From the NCBI GenBank assembly GCA_022563855.1, contig JADFMN010000004.1, positions 62,001-126,000 on the forward strand: 64,000 bases of DNA, in the 5' to 3' direction. The translations under genes were made by a program, and so were the position numbers. The notes under the pieces were generated by a model, which was not told the origin of the DNA, did not search any database, and saw only the letters and a list, made by a program, of their open reading frames with translations. Position 1 is the first letter of the stretch. Every line of letters starts with the position of its first letter. This DNA comes from Armatimonadota bacterium (lineage in GTDB: Bacteria > Armatimonadota > Fimbriimonadia > Fimbriimonadales > Fimbriimonadaceae). Shown piece by piece: positions 35,611 to 43,398 of this stretch.

Positions 35611-36921
35611 ATGATTGTGCCGACGCGCCTGTTTTGGTGGCTCGTTGCAGCCGGGATTCCCATGGCGGCGATCGGTATTGTCGTGCCTGGATTCGAGCGG
35701 ATTCTCGTTCCGTGGAACATTGCGCTATTCGTGCTTTTGATCGTGACCGGCCTAGTGGCCCGAGGCTGGAACATCCTGCGCATCGAGCGGCAAACGAACT
35801 CGATTCTCTCCGTCCGAGTTCCGAACGTGGTAACGCTGAAGCTTGAAAACCTGACCGACACCGATCTCTATGTCCGCGTCCGGGACGAAGCGCCCGCTGG
35901 ATGCACGACTACAAAAAACGACTTTGAAGTTCGGATCCCCGCTGCGCGCGAGGTGGAGTTGAAGTACACGGTGACGCCAGAAGAGCGGGGGTCGCAGGAG
36001 TTTCCAGGAACGTGGGTGCGGTACAAAGCCTCGTTGGGTCTGGCATGGGTTCAAAAAAAGTACGACAACGCCGAACGCGCCGCCGTCTATCCGAACATTA
36101 GGGCACTGAGCGAGTTCGACCTGCTGCGCCAAAAGGGGCGTCTCAGCTTAATGGGCGTCCGTCGTTCAAGGGCTAAGGGGCTCGGCCAGGAGTTCGAGTC
36201 GCTGCGCGACTACAACGACGATGATTTTCGACTCATAGATTGGAAGTCGACGGCGCGCAGGGGCAAGCTGGTCGTCAAGAACTTTGAACAAGAGCGCAAC
36301 CAAGCGGTTATCGTCTGCCTCGACGTCGGCCGGCACATGCTAGCCGAGGTCGAGGGGCGGAAGAAGCTTGACTACGCGCTCGATGCCGCACTTCTCTTGC
36401 TGCACACTGCGGAGAAGATGGGCGATCAGGTTGGACTGCTGCTGTTCAGCGACGTCGTGGTCAGGTTCATTCCGCCCAAGCGCGGCCGCTCTCAGGTCGC
36501 AACGATCCTCGACACGGTCCACGCGATTCACGCCGAGCCGGTACAGCCGAGCTACGAGGGCGCGTTCGCGTACTTGGCATCGCGCTGGAAGCGCAGGTCG
36601 CTGATCGTCGTGTTCACCGACGCCGAGAACGAAAGTCAGGCTGCCGAACTATCTTCGTCCCTCATGTACCTGAATCGGCGGCACCTTCTCATGGTCGTGC
36701 GCGTTGCGGACCCGCGGCTCAGGGAGCTGTTGGAGCAGGATATTCGTAACCCAGACGATCTGTTCCTGCGGGCGTCTGCGCGCTGGTACTTCAACGACCG
36801 ACGCCTAGCGGATAGAAAGCTCGTGGCGGCCGGGATCGGGAGCATCGAAGCCGAGCCGAGCGACCTTTCGGCCGCGCTGGTGTCGTCGTACCTGCGCGTG
36901 AAGGAGCTCTCGCTGATCTAG
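35611..36921 (+). CDS. DUF58 protein (von Willebrand A-like domain, membrane-anchored)
   Basis: 436 residues with two N-terminal helices, a beta-rich extracytoplasmic domain (about 60-150) and the DUF58 signature GLGQEFESLRDYNDDDFR leading into a vWA-like fold with VIVCLDVGRHM, a degenerate MIDAS motif. DUF58 proteins usually work with MoxR-type AAA+ ATPases and other vWA proteins in envelope stress or assembly. No moxR gene lies adjacent here. The RDD gene is divergent. Confidence 0.9.
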   Translation: MIVPTRLFWWLVAAGIPMAAIGIVVPGFERILVPWNIALFVLLIVTGLVARGWNILRIERQTNSILSVRVPNVVTLKLENLTDTDLYVRVRDEAPAGCTTTKNDFEVRIPAAREVELKYTVTPEERGSQEFPGTWVRYKASLGLAWVQKKYDNAERAAVYPNIRALSEFDLLRQKGRLSLMGVRRSRAKGLGQEFESLRDYNDDDFRLIDWKSTARRGKLVVKNFEQERNQAVIVCLDVGRHMLAEVEGRKKLDYALDAALLLLHTAEKMGDQVGLLLFSDVVVRFIPPKRGRSQVATILDTVHAIHAEPVQPSYEGAFAYLASRWKRRSLIVVFTDAENESQAAELSSSLMYLNRRHLLMVVRVADPRLRELLEQDIRNPDDLFLRASARWYFNDRRLADRKLVAAGIGSIEAEPSDLSAALVSSYLRVKELSLI

Positions 36922-36930
36922 CGGGTAACG

Positions 36931-38658
36931 ATGTCTCACATTTCCGACTCGCAATCTCTCGGCGATCTGCTCCGCCGCTCGGTGAAGCGGTTCAGCGGTC
37001 GGCAGGCGCTCATGGTGCCGGAGGAGAAGGGGTTCCGGAGGGTCAGTTTTGACGAGCTGTACGACGAGGCTTATCGGTATGCGGGCGCACTGCGCGCTGC
37101 GGGCGCGGAGAAGGGCGAGCGGCTGTGCATCGTCGGCGAGACCTGCGTGCAATGGGCTCTGGTCGATTGGGCAGCTCAAACGTTGGGGGTCGTGACAGTT
37201 CCGATCTATCCAACTTTGCCGGCGGACCAGGCACAGTACATAGCATCCGACAGCGGCGCGAATTTGATCATAGTTGGCGACGGAACGCAGGCCGCGAAGT
37301 TTCAGGGGTTGGACGGAGTGAAGGTTGTCGGGTGGTCAGACGGTGCGGGCGTCCCGTCTCTGTTCGACCAAGACGCAACGCTGACGCGCGTCGAGTGGGA
37401 GAAGGGCATCGACGCCGTCGAGCGACACGAGCTGGCGACGCTGATCTACACCAGCGGAACGACCGGCCCGCCAAAAGGCGTGATGCTTTCGCACGACAAT
37501 TTCATTTCGATCTGCGCCGATATTCCGGTCGCTCTGCCGGTCGATGAGACAGATGTGTTTCTCGTCTTCCTTCCGCTGTCGCACGTGTTCGCGCGGCTCG
37601 CCGGTCACGTGCTGCCGACGGCTATCGGCGCGACGATCGCGTACGCTGGTTCGGTCGCGTCAATTGCGTCGGACATGGTCGAGGTTCGACCGACGATCAT
37701 GTTCGTCGTTCCTCGGTTTCTCGAGTCGGTCCGCGCCCGCATCATCGCCGGTGTCAAGAAACAGTCTCCGATGAAGCAGCGGCTTTTCAACATGGCGCTT
37801 GCGCAGGGTTTGAAGAAGCAGCGCGGCGAGTTTGCGCCGCTTGGCGGCTTGCTCGACAAACTTGTCGGAGAAAAAATCCGCGCGCGAACAGGAGGAAAAC
37901 TTAAGTTCTTCGTCTCGGGCGGCGCGGCGCTTTCGCCGCACGTCAGCGAGTTCTACATCGCGTTCGGACTGACTGTCTTGCAGGGGTACGGGCTGACGGA
38001 GACGACGGCGGCGAGCTGTCTCAATTCACCCGACGACAACCGTCCCGAAACCGTCGGCAAACCGCTCGGCTGCGTCGAGTTCAAGATCGCGGAAGACGGC
38101 GAGATTCTGCAGCGCGGGGCGAGCGTGATGTTGGGGTATTACAACCTTTCCGAAGCATCGAAAGAAGCGATCGGCGCGGACGGCTGGTTCCACACTGGCG
38201 ACATCGGCGAATTGGACGCAGGGAGCTTGAAAATCACAGATCGCAAGAAGGATCTGCTGGTTTTGGGCAACGGAAAAAACGTCGCGCCGCTGCACGTTGA
38301 GAGCACGATCAAGGAGAGCGACTTCATCGAAGAGGCGGTGCTGTTCGGCGACGGCATGGAGTACTGCTGCGCGCTGATCGTGCCAGAGTTTGACCGCATC
38401 AAAACGTGGCTGAAAGAGAAGGGCGAAAGCGAAGGCGACAACGCGAAGATCGTCGAGCGCGACGACGTAAAAGCGCTCATCAAGTCGGAAATAAAAACTG
38501 CGAACAGCAAGCTCGCAGATTACGAAAGGGCGAAGAAGCACGTGCTGCTCAGCAAACCTTTCACACTCGAAACCGGAGAGCTGACGCCATCGCTAAAAGT
38601 GAAACGTCGCGTAGTGAAGGAGATGTATGCCAACGAGCTTCAGTCTATGAAGCGCTAG
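36931..38658 (+). CDS. Long-chain acyl-CoA synthetase (AMP-forming)
   Basis: 575 residues of the ANL superfamily, activating long-chain fatty acids to acyl-CoA. The AMP-binding motif is LIYTSGTTGPPKGVMLSH, the adenine-binding segment is LQGYGLTETTAAS, and the hinge region reads DGWFHTGDIGELDAGSLKITDRKKDLLVL. The C-terminal lysine lies within the SLKVKRRVV segment. It starts 9 bp after the DUF58 gene without a ribosome site and is followed by a hairpin terminator at 38668-38689. Confidence 0.93.
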   Translation: MSHISDSQSLGDLLRRSVKRFSGRQALMVPEEKGFRRVSFDELYDEAYRYAGALRAAGAEKGERLCIVGETCVQWALVDWAAQTLGVVTVPIYPTLPADQAQYIASDSGANLIIVGDGTQAAKFQGLDGVKVVGWSDGAGVPSLFDQDATLTRVEWEKGIDAVERHELATLIYTSGTTGPPKGVMLSHDNFISICADIPVALPVDETDVFLVFLPLSHVFARLAGHVLPTAIGATIAYAGSVASIASDMVEVRPTIMFVVPRFLESVRARIIAGVKKQSPMKQRLFNMALAQGLKKQRGEFAPLGGLLDKLVGEKIRARTGGKLKFFVSGGAALSPHVSEFYIAFGLTVLQGYGLTETTAASCLNSPDDNRPETVGKPLGCVEFKIAEDGEILQRGASVMLGYYNLSEASKEAIGADGWFHTGDIGELDAGSLKITDRKKDLLVLGNGKNVAPLHVESTIKESDFIEEAVLFGDGMEYCCALIVPEFDRIKTWLKEKGESEGDNAKIVERDDVKALIKSEIKTANSKLADYERAKKHVLLSKPFTLETGELTPSLKVKRRVVKEMYANELQSMKR

Positions 38659-38667
38659 TTTGGGAGT

Positions 38668-38689
38668 GCGGTGATTCATCACCGCTTTT
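38668..38689 (+). terminator. Hairpin terminator after the acyl-CoA synthetase
   Basis: GCGGTGAT and ATCACCGC pair as an 8-bp stem with a minimal loop, followed by TTTT. It lies 10 bp after the stop codon. In one frame the surrounding bases read ECGDSSPLF, a peptide I recall from many unrelated annotations, so the hairpin may be one copy of a dispersed element serving as a terminator. Confidence 0.7.
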
Positions 38690-38885
38690 CTCGGCGAGGC
38701 ACGAAACGGGCTCATTAGTCCGGTGTGACGAATAAGTCCTGAGTCTTGTTCTCGTATTGGCGGGATTCGTACTGTTCAATCGCGTGCAGTGCCCAACCTG
38801 CCTGGCAGCCAATCGGATCATCGTACGATTCACTATCTTCTTCCAATTGCTGAACAAACTCATCGGTAAGTTCTACCCTCCTATA

Positions 38886-39326
38886 CTACCCCTTGTAGCG
38901 AAGATCGTAAGATCCTTTAACGTGGGTCAACTTCATGCGATCATCGCCGTCGAATTCGTAGTCGTAGCGACCCGTTTGGTTGCCTGCAAAACAATTGCCG
39001 CAGCGTGACATATGGTCGACGAAGAACGATCCTTTGTCAACGTGCCAACGTCGAAACGACATGCCAGGCCCGTCCGCCACCTGCGAATCGCTTTCAAGGA
39101 TGAATGCCGATGCTCGGAACCCGTACATCTCGGGCTCTTCTTGCATCCACATGCCGACAAAGTTGTTTGGCTGCGTCCCATGCGGACGGTGAGGATGACC
39201 GCGCAGCGGATCCACTATCGAGTAGATCATTCCCATTCCGGGAAACGGGGCAAGAACGAACAGCGCAGGGACTGCAACGCAAGCGGTGACTGCTAACCGT
39301 TTGATGAGCCGCTTGTTAATCTTCAT
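38886..39326 (-). CDS. Small exported or membrane-anchored protein, unknown function
   Basis: About 146 residues from the ATG at 39326, which has a GGAAG site 9 nt upstream. A single hydrophobic segment (about 10-30) is followed by a soluble domain with a lipocalin- or beta-barrel-like alternation (FVGMWMQEEP, FILESDSQVADGPG, RYDYEFDGDDRMKLTHV) and a CGNC motif near residue 120. I do not recognise the family. It overlaps the preceding small gene by 11 bp, so the two form a pair. Confidence 0.6.
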   Translation of the reverse strand: MKINKRLIKRLAVTACVAVPALFVLAPFPGMGMIYSIVDPLRGHPHRPHGTQPNNFVGMWMQEEPEMYGFRASAFILESDSQVADGPGMSFRRWHVDKGSFFVDHMSRCGNCFAGNQTGRYDYEFDGDDRMKLTHVKGSYDLRYKG

Positions 39327-39549
39327 AGCCATCAACTTCCATTATTTCAGCTGCTGTGACCTCGTCCAACGTGTCCGCTTCGAATAGACGCCACTCGAAG
39401 TAAACACCGTCTCGTTCCAAATTCCGCTTGGTCCGCTCTAGCAACGGGCTTGCTGGCGCGATCGAGCCGAACAGCGTCACACCGATGAGCGCGATTACAG
39501 CGAAATAGACGCTGATCCGCGATACCAACAGAAACCTCTTGCCGTACAT
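39316..39549 (-). CDS. Small single-pass membrane protein, unknown function
   Basis: 77 residues: a positively charged N-terminus, one transmembrane helix (about 8-30) and an acidic tail ending EIMEVDGYED. No family recognised. It is coupled to the next small gene by an 11-bp overlap and is divergent from the dgcA-like gene. Confidence 0.55.
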   Translation of the reverse strand: MYGKRFLLVSRISVYFAVIALIGVTLFGSIAPASPLLERTKRNLERDGVYFEWRLFEADTLDEVTAAEIMEVDGYED

Positions 39550-39551
39550 TC

Positions 39552-39581
39552 TTGGGCCCTCGCTCTACCCCTCGGTATCAT
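39552..39581 (+). promoter_or_regulatory. Promoter of the dgcA-dgcN operon (near-leaderless)
   Basis: TTGGGC at 39552-39557 and TATCAT at 39576-39581 with an 18-bp spacer. Only eight nucleotides separate the -10 from the ATG at 39590, so the leader is at most one or two bases. Confidence 0.5.
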
Positions 39582-39589
39582 TGTATCAG

Positions 39590-40642
39590 ATGCTGGAGCT
39601 AACGACAAGAACAATCGAGCTGGTGAAGCAGCACCCGCTGCAGATCAGCAGGGGCACCAGCGCGGGCTCTAGCAACGTTTTCGTTTGCATCTCAGACGGC
39701 GAGCACACCGGTATCGGCGAGTGCGCGCCGGGGGTCGGCGAAGACGAGGAAGACCAGGCCCAGCGCGCCGTGAATCAGATCGCGGACCTCGCTGGCGCCG
39801 GCCTCTACGACCTGGCGATCCACGAGACCTACGAGCGCATGAACACCATGGGGATGGACGCGCCAGCTATGGCGGCGGTCGATTGCGCGCTGTGGGACCT
39901 GCTCGGCAAACAGGCGAACACCCCGCTCTACAAGCTGTTCGGCCTGTGCAAGCCGTTCGTGCCGACCTCGATCACGATCGGCATCAACCCGCCGGAAGTC
40001 ATCAAGGAACGCATCCCCGAAATGGTCAAAGAGTGGACGGACTTCGAAGCGCGCTCGCTCAAGATCAAGCTCGGAAATCCGAAAGGGATAGAGGCCGACA
40101 AGGCGAGCTACGAAGCCGCCAGGGAAGCCGCGAAGCCGTTTCAGATGAGCCTGCGAATCGACGCGAACGGTGGCTGGAGCGTCAGTGAGGCCAAGCACAT
40201 GATGGCGTGGCTCGCCGACCGCGACTGCGAATACGTCGAGCAACCGCTGGCGAAAGGCGAAGAGGACGCGCTGCCGGAGATCTTCGAAGGCAGGCCACTG
40301 CCGATCTTCCTCGACGAGTCGATCCGCACGAGCGCAGACGTCCCGCAGAACGCAGACCGTTGCGACGGCGTGAACATGAAGCTGATGAAGACAGGCGGCC
40401 TCACCGAAGCCCTGCGCCTCGTCGCAACTGCGCGTGCACACGGTCTGAAGACGATGATCGGATGCATGGGCGAATCGAGCATCGCAATCGCCGCGGGCTG
40501 CAGCATTGGCGCGCTCATGGATTACATCGACCTCGACGCGCACTTCAATCTGGCGCCCGATCCTGCTGGCGGAACAAAGACCGTAGCAGGCGTCGTCGTC
40601 CCTACCAACCACCCCGGACACGGGGCCTACTTGAAGGAATAG
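39590..40642 (+). CDS. dgcA: Enolase-superfamily epimerase/racemase, N-acetyl-D-glutamate racemase (DgcA) or Ala-Glu epimerase type
   Basis: 350 residues of the mandelate racemase/enolase superfamily. Catalytic and metal residues are in place: Lys158 and Lys160 in SLKIKLG, metal ligands Asp191 (RIDANGGW), Glu217 (EQPL) and Asp242 (LDES), and the second-base lysine at 264 or 267 in NMKLMKTGG. The fold alone suggests an L-Ala-D/L-Glu epimerase of murein peptide recycling. The directly coupled DUF1611 gene instead matches the described DgcA-DgcN pair, in which DgcA racemises N-acetyl-D-glutamate. The upstream ATG at 39539 precedes the promoter and was rejected. Confidence 0.88.
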   Translation: MLELTTRTIELVKQHPLQISRGTSAGSSNVFVCISDGEHTGIGECAPGVGEDEEDQAQRAVNQIADLAGAGLYDLAIHETYERMNTMGMDAPAMAAVDCALWDLLGKQANTPLYKLFGLCKPFVPTSITIGINPPEVIKERIPEMVKEWTDFEARSLKIKLGNPKGIEADKASYEAAREAAKPFQMSLRIDANGGWSVSEAKHMMAWLADRDCEYVEQPLAKGEEDALPEIFEGRPLPIFLDESIRTSADVPQNADRCDGVNMKLMKTGGLTEALRLVATARAHGLKTMIGCMGESSIAIAAGCSIGALMDYIDLDAHFNLAPDPAGGTKTVAGVVVPTNHPGHGAYLKE

Positions 40643-41670
40643 TGCTGCAATCCGGCGACAGAATCGCGATCTACATGGAGGGCGCGCTCGCGAGTCGCGG
40701 CAGCAAGATGGGGATCGGCACGCTTCGGTATTCGCCGCACGTAATCGCGTGCTTGATCGACAGCGAAAACGCAGGCCAGGACGTCGTTGCACTCACTGGA
40801 GTTGATCGCAGCGTGCCAATCGTTGCGAGTCTCAATGAGGCGAAGGAGCTCGGAGCCAACGTGCTGCTGCTCGGCATCGCGCCACCAGGCGGGTTGATTC
40901 CGGTCGAGTGGTACGCGACGTTGGACGAGGCGGTCGGCATGGGGTTAAGCATCGTCAACGGCCTGCACGATCTGCTGTCGACGCGATATCCGAATCTGGC
41001 AGACGGCCAGTGGATTTGGGACATTCGCCAAGAGCCGGACGGCGTCGGCGTCGGCACGGGCGAAGCGCGCAACTTGAAGAACAAGAGGGTCTTGTTCGTC
41101 GGCACGGATATGTCGGTCGGCAAGATGACCGCAGGGCTGGAGCTGCACAAGCTGGCTCGCTCGCGCGGCATAAACGCGGAGTTCATCGCGACCGGCCAGG
41201 TGGGGATCACGATCATGGGTCGCGGCGTTCCTCTGGACTGCATCCGTGTCGACTTTGCCGCAGGCGCGATGGAACGGGCAGTGCTTGACGCATCAACCTC
41301 AGAGCTCGTCATCATCGAAGGCCAGGGGTCGCTCGTCCACCCCGGCAGCAGCTCGACGCTGCCGCTGCTGCGCGGCGCGCAGCCGACTCATCTCGTGCTG
41401 TGCCACCGCGCCGGGATGACCGAATTGATCGACCAGCCGTGGGTGAAGATCCCGCCCCTGAAAGACCTCGCGCAACAGTACGAAGACCTCGCCGAGGTTT
41501 GCGGCGTCTTCCGACGACCGGTGACTGCTGCGATCTGTCTGAACACGTCTCACCTCCCCGAAAAAGACGCCGAGCGGGTTCTTCGAGAGACGGAGAGGGA
41601 GGTCGGTATGCCCGTTTGCGACGCAGTTCGATTTGGTGCAGAGCGCATTCTCGATGCGCTTAATTGCTAG
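40642..41670 (+). CDS. dgcN: DUF1611 family protein, DgcN-type N-acyltransferase
   Basis: 342 residues with an N-terminal Rossmann-like domain and a P-loop NTPase-like C-terminal domain (GTDMSVGKM at 154-162, then LVIIEGQGSLVHPGSSS). The GTG start shares one base with the dgcA stop (TAGTG) and has GAAGGA just upstream. DUF1611 proteins paired with an epimerase have been described as DgcN, which acetylates D-glutamate for use through N-acetyl-L-glutamate. The assignment rests on family plus neighbour. The extended frame upstream is a shadow of dgcA. Confidence 0.85.
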   Translation: MLQSGDRIAIYMEGALASRGSKMGIGTLRYSPHVIACLIDSENAGQDVVALTGVDRSVPIVASLNEAKELGANVLLLGIAPPGGLIPVEWYATLDEAVGMGLSIVNGLHDLLSTRYPNLADGQWIWDIRQEPDGVGVGTGEARNLKNKRVLFVGTDMSVGKMTAGLELHKLARSRGINAEFIATGQVGITIMGRGVPLDCIRVDFAAGAMERAVLDASTSELVIIEGQGSLVHPGSSSTLPLLRGAQPTHLVLCHRAGMTELIDQPWVKIPPLKDLAQQYEDLAEVCGVFRRPVTAAICLNTSHLPEKDAERVLRETEREVGMPVCDAVRFGAERILDALNC

Positions 41671-41687
41671 TCCGAAGCGTACATAAA

Positions 41688-42398
41688 CTAGCGACGAGCG
41701 GCGACGAGCAGCTTGCGCCACTTCGGCTCGCGGAGGTCGTCGGTCGCGACGCCCTTGTTGCCTTTGCTGCTGTGGATGAAGAACGCTCCGCCTTCGGCGG
41801 TGAACCCCATGAAGATGCCCGTGTGGCCGATCAGCCCGCGCTTCTCTTCCCAAAAATACAGCCGGTCGCCGGGCTTCAAATCCTCGATACGCGCCACAGC
41901 CTTGCCGACCTTGTACTGCTCTGCGGCCGTCCGCGGAAGGTCCACGCCGATCTGCGCGAACAGCTCCTTCACGAAGCCGGAGCAGTCGATCCCGCTCTTC
42001 AGGTCGTTGCCACCCCACTTGTACGGCGTCCCCATGTACTTGTAGCTCATGGCGAGGACGGATTTCGCGTCGCCCGTAGGCAATCCCGTTCCTTTGGTCT
42101 TTTTCGGGATCGTCACGTTGTACGGCAGTCGCGCGATCTTGTCGTCGGGGATGAACCCGTGCTTCCCGTTTCGGAGCAGAACCTTGAGCCACCCTTCCTT
42201 CTCGTACGAGTTGATGACCAGGTACTCGAACGGCTTAACGTTGTAGTAAACGGTCGAGCGCGTGCTGGCCGTGCGATAGATCTTCGTCGCCTCGGTTGCC
42301 TGCCCCAGTTTGCCTAGCGTGATCCGCTCCTCGTCCTGAGCGAAAACGCTCACGGCGAAGAGTAGGCTGAGGGCAAGGGCGGAAAACTGGCGTCGCAT
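41688..42398 (-). CDS. Secreted NlpC/P60 peptidoglycan endopeptidase with SH3 domain
   Basis: 236 residues: a signal peptide (about 1-20), a bacterial SH3 domain (about 30-90) and an NlpC/P60 domain with catalytic Cys139 (DCSGF), His192 (GHTGIF) and a third polar residue near His209. Such enzymes cut D-gamma-Glu-diamino-acid bonds in wall peptides, releasing fragments that contain D-Glu. It faces the dgcA-dgcN pair, which could consume D-Glu; that link is inference. A TATAAT box lies 16 nt before the ATG. Confidence 0.92.
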   Translation of the reverse strand: MRRQFSALALSLLFAVSVFAQDEERITLGKLGQATEATKIYRTASTRSTVYYNVKPFEYLVINSYEKEGWLKVLLRNGKHGFIPDDKIARLPYNVTIPKKTKGTGLPTGDAKSVLAMSYKYMGTPYKWGGNDLKSGIDCSGFVKELFAQIGVDLPRTAAEQYKVGKAVARIEDLKPGDRLYFWEEKRGLIGHTGIFMGFTAEGGAFFIHSSKGNKGVATDDLREPKWRKLLVAARR

Positions 42399-42414
42399 CG
42401 GCGGTAAGGTTCAA

Positions 42415-42420
42415 ATTATA
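42415..42420 (-). promoter_or_regulatory. -10 element of the NlpC/P60 gene
   Basis: Minus-strand TATAAT, 16 nt before the ATG at 42398. The -35 region overlaps the end of purQ and is weak (GTGAAG at 17 bp). Confidence 0.5.
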
Positions 42421-42439
42421 GGCGATTTTCGCAATTCCT

Positions 42440-43126
42440 TCACTGCGCAGAGACGAGATTCAGACCTTGAAGGATCAGTCGCCCGTCCGTACCGCCTAAG
42501 ATTTCGGCAGTAGCGCGCTCTGGGTGCGGCATCATTCCCAATACGTTGCCCGCCCGGTTCAATACCCCCGCAATGTTGCCGATCGAGCCGTTCGGGTTGG
42601 CGTTATCCGAGGCATTACCGTTTGAGTCCACGTACAGGAACGCGATCTGGTCGTTCCGGCGCAGTTCCTCAAGCTCTGAATCCTGGCATATGTACCGGCC
42701 CTCTCCGTGCGCGATCGGGAGCTCGAACACGCGGTCCACCCCTTGCGTCCATAGGCTGGAGCGGTTGACTGCCTGTAGCTGCACGTTCTTGCAGACGAAC
42801 AGCTCGCTCCCGTTGAGCAGCAGCGCGCCAGGGAGAACCCCGCTCTCGCACAAGACTTGAAACCCGTTGCAGACGCCGATGATCGGCCTTCCCTCAATTG
42901 CGAACGCCTTGATCGCAGACATGATCGGCGCGCGCGCGGCAACCGCGCCGCACCGCAAGTAGTCGCCGTAAGAAAACCCGCCAGGAATGAACACGGCGTC
43001 GAATCCGATGAGGTCGTCGTAGTCGTGCCACACGTAATCAGCGTCGACTCCGATCTGTTCACGCAGCGCGTATAGGGCGTCCTGATCGCAGTTCGATCCC
43101 GGAAACTGGACGACGGCAACCCTCAC
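42440..43126 (-). CDS. purQ: Phosphoribosylformylglycinamidine synthase, glutaminase subunit
   Basis: 228 residues, a class I glutamine amidotransferase supplying ammonia to PurL in purine synthesis. The oxyanion/nucleophile segment is GVCNGFQVL with its cysteine, and the later His-Glu pair is in MPHPERA. The N-terminus VAVVQFPGSNCDQD is diagnostic. The GTG start overlaps the purS stop (GTGA), giving normal length. The long upstream extension in the same frame is a shadow of purS. purL is not in the window. Confidence 0.95.
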   Translation of the reverse strand: MRVAVVQFPGSNCDQDALYALREQIGVDADYVWHDYDDLIGFDAVFIPGGFSYGDYLRCGAVAARAPIMSAIKAFAIEGRPIIGVCNGFQVLCESGVLPGALLLNGSELFVCKNVQLQAVNRSSLWTQGVDRVFELPIAHGEGRYICQDSELEELRRNDQIAFLYVDSNGNASDNANPNGSIGNIAGVLNRAGNVLGMMPHPERATAEILGGTDGRLILQGLNLVSAQ

Positions 43127-43356
43127 TCGGCGACCTCGACTCGGTAATCCTCGATCACGGGATTGGCCAGCAGCTTGTCGCACATCTCGTTCACTCGCGA
43201 CTCGTCGTAACCCTCGACCTCGAGGGTGATGAGTTTGCCGATTCGCACTTCGGAAACCTCGTCGAAGCCAAGCTTGGCGAGTGAGCTTGCGATGGTCTTG
43301 CCCGCAGAATCGAGCAGGGAGGGTTTGAGCGTCACAAAAATCCTGACCGAAGCCAT
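43123..43356 (-). CDS. purS: Phosphoribosylformylglycinamidine synthase subunit PurS
   Basis: 77 residues, the small subunit that bridges PurL and PurQ. It shows the typical FVTLKPSLLDSAGKTI, the GFDEVSEVRIGKLITLEVEG core and NPVIEDYRVEV near the end. Translationally coupled to purQ. Confidence 0.94.
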   Translation of the reverse strand: MASVRIFVTLKPSLLDSAGKTIASSLAKLGFDEVSEVRIGKLITLEVEGYDESRVNEMCDKLLANPVIEDYRVEVAE

Positions 43357-43398
43357 GGAACAATTTTGGCAGAACGCGCGGCGGGCTCGCCGGGATCG

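Noticed and set aside
38690-38863. 72-codon minus-strand ORF after the acyl-CoA synthetase
   Set aside because: Its C-terminal part is the translation of the hairpin element, and it has no ribosome site or recognisable domain.
40207-40641. Upstream extension of the DUF1611 frame
   Set aside because: Out-of-frame shadow of dgcA; the GTG at 40642 gives the conserved N-terminus.
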